64,000 nucleotides of DNA from Akkermansiaceae bacterium UBA1506 (lineage in GTDB: Bacteria > Verrucomicrobiota > Verrucomicrobiia > Verrucomicrobiales > DEV007), in contig DCQY01000126.1 in assembly GCA_002323995.1 (NCBI GenBank), positions 1 through 64,000 of the forward strand, written 5' to 3'. Positions 55,777 to 64,000 of the stretch are shown here, one piece after another (position 1 is the first letter of the stretch; the number at the start of each line of letters is the position of its first letter). The position numbers were made by a program, and so were the translations under genes. The notes beneath the pieces are model-generated. The model made no database searches, was not told the origin of the DNA, and was given only the letters and a program-made list of their open reading frames with translations.

Positions 55777-56703
55777 ATGTTCGAGGTCAGAACGATGCTA
55801 ACTGCAGACTTCGATGAAGTCGCTGAGCTGATTTTCCTTTCGACTAATGGCTGGTATCAGCAGCACGTTAGTCATTCTATCTTTCAATGCTCTCCGGGGG
55901 ATTGCCGTATCTTTCCCGAAGTCTACGAAGATCTAGATCCGGAATGCGGTCTGGTGGTCGAGCACCCAAAGACTCAGATGATCATCGGGTCTTGTTTTTT
56001 TCACCCGAGAGAAACTCACGTTTCCCTCGGAATCATGAACGTGCATCCCAATTACTTCGGGCATGGCATCGCCGGCTTGCTTCTAAAGCATATTATCGGA
56101 TACACAGATTCAAGGGCGCTGCCGTTAAGGTTGGTGTCCAGTGCGCTCAATCTCGATTCGTATTCGCTTTACAACCGATTTGGATTCGTCCCGACTTCGA
56201 TTTACCAGGACATGGTGATTGATGTTCCATCTAGTGGAATCGAACTACAAGAAGACTATCCATTGCCCACCGTTCGTGAAGCCGGTCCGTCGGATCTTGT
56301 CGCGATGGGGCAGATCGAGTTTGAAATCAGTGGGATATCGCGGGAACGCGACTACTGCTATTTCATTGAGAAAGGGGACGAGATCTGGCACACGGTCATC
56401 TCCGAGGATGAGGATGGAAATGTGGATGGGTTTCTAGTTTCGGTCGATCATCCAGCATCCCGAATGATTGGCCCGGGAGTGGCTCGCAGTGAGAAGGCCG
56501 CTCTGGCTATGCTGCTCAGGCAGCTCGGGCGTTTCAAGGGCAAGTCCGTCGTCTTTTTACTGCCAGCATCATGCAGCCTTCTGGTGCAGGCTGCCTACAA
56601 AATTGGAGCGCGCAACTGTGAGTTACACTTTGGCCAGATTAAGGGAGAGGCGCAACCGGTAAGCGGTGTGGTCATGCCGAGCTTTTTGCCTGAGTCTGGC
56701 TAG
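55777..56703 (+). CDS. GNAT acetyltransferase, probable tandem domains
   Basis: A 308-residue GNAT-fold protein. The first domain (residues 1-150) has the acetyl-CoA signature region NVHPNYFGHGIAGLLLKHII and LNLDSYSLYNRFGFVP. The second half (165-305) keeps strand patterns of a GNAT domain but has a weak CoA loop (GPGVARSEKAALAMLLRQL). The substrate is unknown. It stands alone between fabG and the cytochrome protein. Confidence 0.85.
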   Translation: MFEVRTMLTADFDEVAELIFLSTNGWYQQHVSHSIFQCSPGDCRIFPEVYEDLDPECGLVVEHPKTQMIIGSCFFHPRETHVSLGIMNVHPNYFGHGIAGLLLKHIIGYTDSRALPLRLVSSALNLDSYSLYNRFGFVPTSIYQDMVIDVPSSGIELQEDYPLPTVREAGPSDLVAMGQIEFEISGISRERDYCYFIEKGDEIWHTVISEDEDGNVDGFLVSVDHPASRMIGPGVARSEKAALAMLLRQLGRFKGKSVVFLLPASCSLLVQAAYKIGARNCELHFGQIKGEAQPVSGVVMPSFLPESG

Positions 56704-56730
56704 GCAATCGAAAGGGTTGAGAGTATTCTG

Positions 56731-57321
56731 CTATTGAGCCCCTAATTTTTTGGCCTGTGCTTGACTGGCTTCATCGAGGTTCGCCAGTGGATAAACGAAC
56801 TCAGAACCATCATCTTTGCGCAGCTTTACATGAGTGGCATTCACTGCCACGAAAAAAGCCTTCAGGGAAACCCCTTTTGTGTTTCTCCAATCAAGCAATT
56901 CAGCCGCAGTGGCAGTCGTTGTCGGGGTAGGATCCGGATCATCAGCTGAAAACTTGGCGCCCTCAGCGATCCATTGTTTCACCAGGTTCAGTTCGGCTGA
57001 GGTCATGGCTTCAGCGCCGCGGGCGCGAGCAGGGGGAGGGGGCATTGCATCTCCATCAGTGCGTGGGAGACTGGCCTTGATGGTGAGGAGACTGTTCGCC
57101 GGATTGCCCGGAATGATGGCGGGGTCGTCTCCACCAATCCGGTCAGCAAAACTATCTTGAGAGTCCATGCGGAGCTTACCCTTTGCTCTCGGTCCACTGT
57201 GGCACTTGTAGCACTTCTTGTTAAGAATCGGTCTGATCTCCGTGGTGTAGTCGACTGCTACCACGTTTCCGCAGGAAACGGAAAGCAGAGCTAGGATCGC
57301 CAAGGGGGATGGGAGTTTCAT
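56731..57321 (-). CDS. Exported cytochrome c protein with SHD1-like domain
   Basis: A 196-residue protein. Signal peptide 1-22, planctomycete-type heme-c domain with CYKCHSG near residue 36 and MPPPPARARG, and a C-terminal SHD1-like segment (about 140-190, WRNTKGVSLKAFFVAV). It is probably periplasmic. The frame opens with TTG at 57327; the ATG at 57321 is preferred. It is divergent from a sulfatase gene with 173 bp between them. Confidence 0.88.
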   Translation of the reverse strand: MKLPSPLAILALLSVSCGNVVAVDYTTEIRPILNKKCYKCHSGPRAKGKLRMDSQDSFADRIGGDDPAIIPGNPANSLLTIKASLPRTDGDAMPPPPARARGAEAMTSAELNLVKQWIAEGAKFSADDPDPTPTTTATAAELLDWRNTKGVSLKAFFVAVNATHVKLRKDDGSEFVYPLANLDEASQAQAKKLGAQ

Positions 57322-57494
57322 TCGCAATGTTTGTTTCAGAGATTCGCAATTAGCCTGAGTTCTGAGACACTTCAGAACTTAGCAAAATGTTTTCGAGAGT
57401 CAATTCCCTCCCAAAGCTATACGACGCAGATGCGCCGTGGGAGTTCCCTCTTTCCGAATTGATTCACTGCAAAGTGCCGTGTAAAAGGGGCCGC

Positions 57495-59039
57495 ATGAAG
57501 TGTCTTACTAATATCTTTCTGGTGACCGTGCTATCGATCGTGGTGGCTTTGGCAGAGAACTCGCGCCCCAATATTGTTTTTATCTTTACGGATGATCACT
57601 GTCAGCAAGCCCTGAGTGCGTATGATGCTACGCGGATGGCCACGCCAAATATGGATCGTATTGCTGAGGATGGGATTAAGTTCAACCGTTGCTATGTTAC
57701 CAATGGCATTTGCGGCCCGAGCCGAGCGGTTATCCAAACGGGTAAGCACAGCCATCTGAATGGCTTTATTCGAAACGGGAACACCTTTGATGGTTCTCAG
57801 CAGACTTTCCCAAAGCTTCTTAACGCGGCCGGGTATCAGACGGCCGTGATCGGGAAATGGCATCTTAAGTCGACGCCCCAGGGATATGACTATTTCGATG
57901 TGCTGATAGGTCAGGGTCCCTACTACAATCCTCCGATGCTCTATGGAGGTATTGAGGCGGAAGCCACGAGGCGGGACCACGTTGGATACACAACAGACAT
58001 CATTGGTGAGAAGACACTCGAATGGCTGAAAAATGACCGAGACCCAGAGAAACCTTTCATGCTGATGTTCCAGCACAAAGCGCCGCACCGCAATTGGCAG
58101 CCAGGACCTAAATACCTGACTTGGCTCGATGATCAGGAAATTCCCGAACCAGCGACGCTGTTTGATGACTATTCTAATCGTGCCAGTCCTGCCGCTAACC
58201 AGACGATGGAGATCAAGACTCACATGAATGATAAAGATCTTAAACTTGTAGCCCCAAACAATCTAACGCCAGATCAAGCAGAAGCTTGGAATGCTGCGTA
58301 TGAACCCAAAAACGAAGCCTACATCGCAAAGCGCGACTCAATGTCTGAGAAAGAGATTATCCAGTGGAAATATCAGCGCTACGTGAAGGATTACTTACGC
58401 TGCGTTAAGTCAGTTGATGACACTATTGGTGATGTGCTTGATTATCTTGAGGAGGAGAATCTTGCTGATAATACCGTCGTGATCTACTCCAGCGATCAGG
58501 GGTGGTATCTTGGAGAGCACGGCTGGTTTGATAAGCGTTGGATGTACGAAGAGTCACTTAAGGCTCCTCTACTTATCAAGTGGCCCGGTGTTATCGATCC
58601 AGGTTCGGTCAGTGATGACATTGTTTCTAATCTCGACTTTGCTCAGACTTTTCTCGACATCGCTGGAGTTGAAATACCCGATGACATGCAGGGTGAAAGT
58701 ATGGTCCCACTTCTAAAGGGGAAGACTCCCAGTGACTGGCGCACCACCTTCTATTACCACTACTACGAGTTTCCTGGTGCTCACAGCGTAGCCCGTCACT
58801 TCGGGGTGACCGATGGCGAGCACAAGTTAATCAAGTATTATCATCTCAACGAGGGGGAACTTTTTGACCTCAAGAAGGATCCTGGTGAAATGAACTCGAT
58901 CTACGATTCCCCGGAATACGCGAGTAAGCGTAAAGAACTCGAGTCTGAATTGGAACGACTGCAGACTTTTTACCAAGTCCCTGAAGACCCGATGCCCGAG
59001 CCGAATCAGCCCAGAGGAAAAAAGAGAAAGAAAAATTAA
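57495..59039 (+). CDS. Exported sulfatase, N-acetylglucosamine-6-sulfatase-like
   Basis: A 514-residue sulfatase. Signal peptide 1-20, IVFIFTDDHCQQALSAYD, formylglycine motif CGPSR at 73-77 and IQTGKHSHLNGF. The FQHKAPHRNWQPGPKYL and YSSDQGWYLGEHGWFDKRWMYEES segments resemble GlcNAc-6-sulfatase/mucin-desulfating types. RBS AAGGGG precedes the ATG. The frame opens at 57387 but residues before 57495 do not resemble a signal peptide. Confidence 0.92.
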   Translation: MKCLTNIFLVTVLSIVVALAENSRPNIVFIFTDDHCQQALSAYDATRMATPNMDRIAEDGIKFNRCYVTNGICGPSRAVIQTGKHSHLNGFIRNGNTFDGSQQTFPKLLNAAGYQTAVIGKWHLKSTPQGYDYFDVLIGQGPYYNPPMLYGGIEAEATRRDHVGYTTDIIGEKTLEWLKNDRDPEKPFMLMFQHKAPHRNWQPGPKYLTWLDDQEIPEPATLFDDYSNRASPAANQTMEIKTHMNDKDLKLVAPNNLTPDQAEAWNAAYEPKNEAYIAKRDSMSEKEIIQWKYQRYVKDYLRCVKSVDDTIGDVLDYLEEENLADNTVVIYSSDQGWYLGEHGWFDKRWMYEESLKAPLLIKWPGVIDPGSVSDDIVSNLDFAQTFLDIAGVEIPDDMQGESMVPLLKGKTPSDWRTTFYYHYYEFPGAHSVARHFGVTDGEHKLIKYYHLNEGELFDLKKDPGEMNSIYDSPEYASKRKELESELERLQTFYQVPEDPMPEPNQPRGKKRKKN

Positions 59040-59117
59040 ACTCCTGCCCCAGAGCGAAGAAAAGTTAGTTTTTCACAGCGGTCTGCTTCGGAGTGATGAG
59101 TAGCGTCTTATATTAGC

Positions 59118-59690
59118 CTAAAGAAGCTGGCGCTTCTCAACTGCGATGAGAAACGGGGGCGTGTTGCATTGGTTTGTGAACTCATACCGGACCACGCTGA
59201 AAACGCTTTGGTCCAAGCTGGAGGCCCAGTTAGCGATAGTGTTACTTTCTCCGAGGCCACCCTCATGACCGATGTAGGCAACGATAGTCAGTAGGCCACC
59301 TTCTTTCAGGATTTTAACGGAATTTCTGAGAGCAACCAAGGTGGTCTCAGGCTTCGTGGTGATTGATTTATCGCCGCCTGGAAGATAGCCAAGATTAAAG
59401 GTGATAGCTGAGACGGGGTCAGAAACGGACTCATCTAAAAGTTCGTGGCTCAGGCACCTCAGGGTGATATTCGTCAGGCCCGCCGTGCGTTGCCGAGTTT
59501 TCTCGATGGCGCTTTCCTGCACATCAAAACCATAAACGTGTCCTTCTGGCCCGACCTGCTCGGCAAGGAAAAGAGTATCATGCCCATTGCCCACAGTTGC
59601 GTCTATAGCTTGATCTCCTGGTTTTAGCCTCTCTCGCAGAAGGCGGTGGGCCATTTCGGTAGGGCGAGGTAGGGAGGTAAATTTAGCCAT
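59118..59690 (-). CDS. mnmM: Class I SAM methyltransferase, MnmM/YtqB-like
   Basis: A 190-residue cytosolic methyltransferase. AIDATVGNGHDTLFLAEQVG, VYGFDVQESAIEKTR, and ITFNLGYLPGGDKSITTKPETT match the YtqB/MnmM family, which methylates nm5U to mnm5U at the tRNA wobble position. Length is typical (about 190). The ATG at 59690 lies four bases after the stop of the upstream oxidoreductase gene; the longer frame to 59912 overlaps it. Confidence 0.85.
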   Translation of the reverse strand: MAKFTSLPRPTEMAHRLLRERLKPGDQAIDATVGNGHDTLFLAEQVGPEGHVYGFDVQESAIEKTRQRTAGLTNITLRCLSHELLDESVSDPVSAITFNLGYLPGGDKSITTKPETTLVALRNSVKILKEGGLLTIVAYIGHEGGLGESNTIANWASSLDQSVFSVVRYEFTNQCNTPPFLIAVEKRQLL

Positions 59691-59694
59691 CGAA

Positions 59695-60744
59695 TCAAAG
59701 AAAGTTTGAACGGATGTCACTGCAATCCGGCAAAGAGACTCCACCGAGAATATGATCGACGAGGCGAGAAGCATGCCACGGACCGTTAAGGACACCTTTG
59801 GAACCCAGGCCGTTAAAGAAGAAGACGCGGGACTGGGAGGGATGCCGCCCCATGAAAACCTGACTACGGCGGATGACTGGTCGAATGCCGGTGCGTTGGG
59901 ACGAAACTTCAAAAGGCGCCCGGGTTAACTGGGTTACTTTCTTAATCACCTCAGCGCGTCCTCCATCGTAGCCGTAGGGATCGTCGAGATCGTGGCGGTA
60001 AGTCGAGCCTGCGCTAAACGTGCCGCTGCCTTTGGGAATGAGCCAGCCGCCGGAATTGAGGATGTGCGAAACATCGGAGATCTCGGGAATAGCAAGGTCT
60101 AGAATGTCACCAACCGTTGGCTTGATCGGAATCCAGTCAAAAAAGCGATTCTGATTGCCTTGCCAACCTTGGGCAAAAATAATGCCATCGGCCTCGATAT
60201 TTTTCCACTTTACGAAATTCTCTTCGATTGCAACTTCGTCAGGGTCAATACGCCCAATTGCATAGCCGAGTCGCTCCAGTAGGTGATAGCGAGTTGCGCT
60301 AAGAAATTCGGGAAGATCCATCCAACCGCCACCCTTCATTTCGAAGCCACCGTAGGGAACCGCGATCTTATCATCGTCGAGGGTAAGAGGACCTGAGAAT
60401 TTTTCATAAGCTTCCGGGTCTTCGGCAATTCTTGACTTCCACGTTTCTCTTTCATCTTCAGAGCGGAAGAGGCGAGCAATGCGCTTGTGATGAAAAAAAT
60501 GGCGCTTTGTCGCTTCCTCGGCGCTCCAATAGAAGGAGCGAGCATAGTCGAGTCGCTCGCCTAGGCCGTCAGGGATATTAAAACGATTCCCGGCGAGGGG
60601 GGTTACCAGACCGGCAGCGACTTTTGATGAAGTGACTTCTTCCTCTGGATCAACAACGAGGACTCGTTGCCCCCGACCCAACAAGTGCCAGGCTAGGAGC
60701 GAGCCGGCAAGGCCTTGTCCAACGATGAGGTAGTCAACTTTCAA
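59695..60744 (-). CDS. FAD-dependent oxidoreductase, MnmC(o)/MnmL-like
   Basis: A 349-residue FAD enzyme of the DAO family. Dinucleotide motif DYLIVGQGLAGSLLAWHLL (4-22), then VAAGLVTPLAGNRFN, and a C-terminal RTGIRPVIRRSQVFMG and FFNGLGSKGVLNGPWHA. These features resemble the oxidase domain of MnmC, which turns cmnm5U into nm5U. It begins with TTG because the FAD motif starts at once. Co-transcribed with the MnmM-like gene (4 bp apart), which supports a tRNA role. Glycine or amino-acid oxidase activity is the alternative. Confidence 0.82.
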   Translation of the reverse strand: MKVDYLIVGQGLAGSLLAWHLLGRGQRVLVVDPEEEVTSSKVAAGLVTPLAGNRFNIPDGLGERLDYARSFYWSAEEATKRHFFHHKRIARLFRSEDERETWKSRIAEDPEAYEKFSGPLTLDDDKIAVPYGGFEMKGGGWMDLPEFLSATRYHLLERLGYAIGRIDPDEVAIEENFVKWKNIEADGIIFAQGWQGNQNRFFDWIPIKPTVGDILDLAIPEISDVSHILNSGGWLIPKGSGTFSAGSTYRHDLDDPYGYDGGRAEVIKKVTQLTRAPFEVSSQRTGIRPVIRRSQVFMGRHPSQSRVFFFNGLGSKGVLNGPWHASRLVDHILGGVSLPDCSDIRSNFL

Positions 60745-60961
60745 AATCTCAGGTCGGTAAATTTCCTCCGTTACACTATGGGGTAGAACTTTGCTAGATC
60801 ATTCAGTTTCCAAGACAGCTGAAAAGCATCTCAGTCTTGCAGTTGATCCCCGCCTCGTAGACAGCCTTGGTCGCGAAAGTGTGATCCCAAGATGCTGACC
60901 GATCATCAGGCATCGAACGCCGGATTTCAGACGGCTAAGATGAATCTTAATTATGGAGTGT

Positions 60962-62263
60962 TTAGACTACAGTTCCGTTTGGGATAATCTTTCCCTTTGG
61001 AACGACAATGATACCGTCCCGAATATAACCCCACTCGTTATCTTCGTTGACCCGATCTCGTGGGTGAATAGTGACATTTTTTCCGATGCTGGCGTTCTTA
61101 TCGATGATTGCCTTGTGGATCTTGGTGTTTTCACCGATGAAAATGGGAGTTTCTGTAACCTTACCTTTTTTGCTTACCTTCTGTTTGTTGTAGTAGTCGG
61201 ATCCCATGATGATTGTGTCAGTGATTTCGCAACCAGATTCAATGACAGAGCGCACACCGATGATCGAACGTTTGATCGAGGCCTTCGTGATGATGCAACC
61301 ATCAGAGAGAAGGGCTTGCTCAATACTTGCGTTATTGATTTTGCTGGCGGGGAGTAGACGAGCGCGTGTGTAGATCGGATTGTGAGGGTCAAAGAAGTTG
61401 AATCGGGGAACGATTTTTGTGACTTCCAGATTTGACTCGTAAAAAGATTTTATAGTGCCGATGTCTTCCCAATATCCTTGGAAAGTGTGGGAGTAAACGT
61501 CCTTGTTTTGGATGATACCCGGTATAACGTCACCACCGAAGTCTTCAAGTTCGTTGTCGAGTGCCTCTTCAAGAACCTCGCGATTGAAGAGGTAGATACC
61601 CATGGATGCCTGGAATTTTTCTTTGTCCTCCGAGATGCCCGCTGACCTTAACAATGCTTTTGGCATGACGAGTTGATCAAGTAGATCGTCTTTGTTGCCG
61701 GGCTTTTCGACAAAACGGGTGATACGGCTTTTATCGTCGGTGTGCATCAGACCGAATGCTCGCGCCGAGTCGCGATCAACCGGGGTAGTAGCGATAGTAA
61801 GATCGGCACCGCTGTCTTTGTGTTCTTTAAGCATTTGACGGTAGTCCATACGATAGAGTTGATCACCGCTGAGAATTAGGAAGTAGCGGTAGGGGCGCTC
61901 GAGGAAATAGCTCAGATTTTGACGCACGGCGTCCGCCGTGCCCTGATACCAATTATTGTCACCCGGGGTCTGTTGAGCTGCCAGAATTTGAACAAAATTC
62001 TCGCCGAAGTGATCAAATTTGTAGGCATTGGTAACGTGTCGGTTGAGTGACTCACTATTAAATTGAGTCAGAACATACATTTGGCGAATGCCTGAGTTGA
62101 TACAGTTGCTAATCGGGATATCGACAATCCGATACTTGCCGGCTAGGGGAACCGCGGGCTTTGATCGCCGGTGGGTGAGAGGAAAAAGGCGTGTTCCCTG
62201 ACCTCCTCCCATAATGATGGCAAGAGTGTTGCTGAGTGGTTTGGCAGAGTTGGTTTCGGACAT
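60962..62263 (-). CDS. glgC: Glucose-1-phosphate adenylyltransferase
   Basis: A 433-residue ADP-glucose pyrophosphorylase. Substrate loop IMGGGQGTRLFPLTHRRSKPAVPLAG, LSGDQLYRMDY, and a C-terminal left-handed beta-helix region (IGVRSVIESGCEI, GENTKIHKAIIDKNASIG). It makes ADP-glucose for glycogen synthesis. Length normal. The frame begins three codons earlier with TTG. It is divergent from glmS. Confidence 0.95.
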   Translation of the reverse strand: MSETNSAKPLSNTLAIIMGGGQGTRLFPLTHRRSKPAVPLAGKYRIVDIPISNCINSGIRQMYVLTQFNSESLNRHVTNAYKFDHFGENFVQILAAQQTPGDNNWYQGTADAVRQNLSYFLERPYRYFLILSGDQLYRMDYRQMLKEHKDSGADLTIATTPVDRDSARAFGLMHTDDKSRITRFVEKPGNKDDLLDQLVMPKALLRSAGISEDKEKFQASMGIYLFNREVLEEALDNELEDFGGDVIPGIIQNKDVYSHTFQGYWEDIGTIKSFYESNLEVTKIVPRFNFFDPHNPIYTRARLLPASKINNASIEQALLSDGCIITKASIKRSIIGVRSVIESGCEITDTIIMGSDYYNKQKVSKKGKVTETPIFIGENTKIHKAIIDKNASIGKNVTIHPRDRVNEDNEWGYIRDGIIVVPKGKIIPNGTVV

Positions 62264-62383
62264 AATTTCCAAGGCTAACCTACGAGGTATTCGAATAAAT
62301 TGGCACTCTTTTAGTTACAAAATTTTTGATTAAGCAGCATTCCCAAACTACCGTTCATCGGGATTTTAAAATCTATAAGATTT

Positions 62384-64000
62384 ATGTGTGGTATTGTTGG
62401 GTATGTTGGAAGGGCATCGGCAAGTGCGGTTCTCATTAACGCTCTTAGGAGACTTGAGTATCGCGGTTATGACTCTTCCGGACTGGCGGTGATGAACGGG
62501 AGCCGTGAGGTCGAGATGCGAAAACGAAGTGGTCGTCTCGATAATTTAAAAGAGCTTTTAGGAGAGAGCCCGGTAGAAGGTGAGTGCGGCATTAGCCACA
62601 CTCGGTGGGCAACTCATGGTGAGCCTACGGATGCGAATGCGCACCCTCACACTGACCGGTCTGGTAAGCTCGTTATGGTCCACAATGGAGTGATTGAAAA
62701 TTACCAAACTCTCAAGGAGCAAATGGAAGTGGAGGGCCACAAATTCAAATCCCAGACTGACTCTGAAGTATTGGCTCACCTGATTGGAAAGTGTTTCGAT
62801 AACAGTCAGGAAGATGACGGATGTAAGCGGCTGGTGGGAGCGGTTCGTGAGGCGCTTAAAATGATCGCTGGAACTTATGGCATTGTCGTGATGCACGCAG
62901 ATGTACCGAAGTTTCTCGTGGGTGCGCGTCTCGGTAGTCCCCTCGTGATAGGCCTGGGTAAAGGAGAGAAATTTCTCGCTTCGGATGTCGGCGCTATCGT
63001 TTCCCACACCAGTGATGCGATTTATCTGAGTGACCGTGATCTAGTTTACATGACTGACGATGATTTCACTATTGAAAATGTCGACGGTGATACCACAGAC
63101 TACGAGGTCAGTACGGTTGATTTTACTCAGGAGGATGCGGAGAAAGGAGATTTTCCACATTTCATGCTCAAGGAGATTTATGAGCAGCCGACTTCGATAC
63201 AGAATGCTTTTCGTGGTCGTCTCCTCGATGATCAGGCCTCCGCTCTACTGGGGGGGTTACAGTTGACCCCAAGAGAACTTCGTGACGTCGATAGAATTGT
63301 TCTCTGTGGTTGTGGAACAGCGTCACATGCCGCCATGGTGGGGGAGTATCTCATTGAGCACCTAGCACGCATTCCAACCGAGGTTGAGATCGCGAGTGAA
63401 TTTCGCTATCGAAATCCGCCCTTGGATAAGAACACGCTCGTATTTGTCATTAGCCAGAGTGGTGAGACGATCGATACGCTTTCTGCGATGCGGGAGGGGC
63501 AGCGTAAAGGACACCGAGTGCTTGGTATCGTGAACTCGGTGGGTTCAACAATCGCACGGGAGTCTGATGGAGGTAGTTATCTTTACTCCGGACCGGAGAT
63601 CGGAGTCGCGGCGACGAAGTCGTTCACTTCACAGGTTACTCTTCTGACTCTGGTGGCTCTCTTGCTTGGTCGAATGCGCCATCTTTCAGTCGACTACGGC
63701 CAGCGAATGCTTCAGGAATTGAGAGATTTGCCGGCTAAGGTTGAAATGATCCTCAAGCAGAGTGATAAGATCCGCACAATTGCCGAAAAATACATAGATG
63801 CTCAAGGTATGCTATTTCTCGGGCGGCAATTTAACTATCCAACGGCGCTTGAGGGGGCTCTCAAGATGAAGGAGATTTCCTACATCTTTGCCAGCGGTCA
63901 TGCTGCTGCCGAGTTGAAGCACGGAATTATCGCACTCGTAAGTGAAGAGACTCCTAGCGTATTTATCATGCCGAAGGACTCGGTGTTTGAAAAGAATGTC
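62384..64000 (+). CDS. glmS: Glucosamine-6-phosphate synthase, 3' end outside window
   Basis: The first 539 codons of GlmS, running off the window edge. MCGIVGYVG supplies the N-terminal Cys nucleophile; the GATase2 domain (1-about 230) is followed by the first SIS domain with CGCGTASHAA (about 308) and SQSGETIDTL. The full family length is about 610. GlmS makes glucosamine-6-phosphate from fructose-6-phosphate and glutamine for peptidoglycan and LPS. The start ATG lies just after TATAAGAT. Confidence 0.97.
   Translation, partial: MCGIVGYVGRASASAVLINALRRLEYRGYDSSGLAVMNGSREVEMRKRSGRLDNLKELLGESPVEGECGISHTRWATHGEPTDANAHPHTDRSGKLVMVHNGVIENYQTLKEQMEVEGHKFKSQTDSEVLAHLIGKCFDNSQEDDGCKRLVGAVREALKMIAGTYGIVVMHADVPKFLVGARLGSPLVIGLGKGEKFLASDVGAIVSHTSDAIYLSDRDLVYMTDDDFTIENVDGDTTDYEVSTVDFTQEDAEKGDFPHFMLKEIYEQPTSIQNAFRGRLLDDQASALLGGLQLTPRELRDVDRIVLCGCGTASHAAMVGEYLIEHLARIPTEVEIASEFRYRNPPLDKNTLVFVISQSGETIDTLSAMREGQRKGHRVLGIVNSVGSTIARESDGGSYLYSGPEIGVAATKSFTSQVTLLTLVALLLGRMRHLSVDYGQRMLQELRDLPAKVEMILKQSDKIRTIAEKYIDAQGMLFLGRQFNYPTALEGALKMKEISYIFASGHAAAELKHGIIALVSEETPSVFIMPKDSVFEKNV

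Overview
The window looks like a free-living, probably marine member of the Verrucomicrobiota (or the wider PVC group). The reasons are the gene content: seven S1-family sulfatases with the C-x-P/S-x-R active-site motif, a planctomycete-type cytochrome c (PSCyt/PSD1) protein paired with a DUF1501 protein, an SHD1-type cytochrome c protein, PQQ-like beta-propellers, a PAS-AraC regulator, membrane Ser/Thr kinases with long extra-cytoplasmic tails, and an Lpt/Kdo locus showing a Gram-negative envelope. No rRNA, tRNA, CRISPR array, transposase or prophage was recognised. The taxonomic call is inference from gene families, not from a marker phylogeny.

Layout. 0.2-6.9 kb (minus): a tight run of three sulfatases, a PQQ-like propeller and a small exported protein. 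7.2-9.9 kb (plus): an ABC-F ATPase and an exported coiled-coil/OB-fold-like protein. 10.0-15.5 kb: a sulfatase, then a minus-strand pair made of a ceramide-glucosyltransferase-like enzyme and a sulfotransferase, then another sulfatase. 15.6-20.2 kb (minus): PSCyt/PSD1 and DUF1501 genes, divergent from a PAS-AraC regulator (20.5 kb) that is followed by a YkgJ-like protein. 21.9-25.2 kb (minus): sulfatase, small exported protein, CNNM/CorC-type membrane protein. 25.4-28.5 kb: prepilin-like protein, exported unknown, PhoX-family protein. 28.6-34.3 kb (plus): MetY, ferredoxin, DciA, FolB, SOUL protein, SMP-30-like lactonase, PQQ-like propeller. 34.4-36.1 kb: recO and, divergently, prfB, whose reading frame needs the classical +1 programmed frameshift. 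36.7-39.2 kb (plus): type II secretion/type IV pilus-like inner-membrane genes (GspL/PilM-N-like, GspM-like, and a protein I read as GspC-like). 39.2-45.8 kb: Ser/Thr kinase with HEAT-like repeats, PolX, MDR oxidoreductase, LD-carboxypeptidase. 45.8-50.3 kb (minus): kdsA, LptC-like, LptA-like, lptB, hpf. 50.5-56.7 kb (plus): zinc-ribbon Ser/Thr kinase, a ClpX-like ATPase with an apparently duplicated lid domain, FabG, double-GNAT protein. 56.7-59.0 kb: SHD1 cytochrome c protein and a divergent sulfatase. 59.1-64 kb: an MnmM-like methyltransferase with an MnmC(o)/MnmL-like oxidoreductase, glgC, and the 5' part of glmS, which runs off the window.

How they fit. The exported sulfatases, propellers, lactonase and cytochrome proteins suggest breakdown of sulfated polysaccharides. 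The Lpt/Kdo, LD-carboxypeptidase, glmS and glgC genes are housekeeping envelope and carbon metabolism. The observations I find most worth a second look are the two GspC-like paralogues (one inside the sulfatase operon), the lid-duplicated ClpX-like ATPase, the MnmM/MnmC(o)-like pair, the glycosyltransferase-sulfotransferase pair, and the prfB recoding site.
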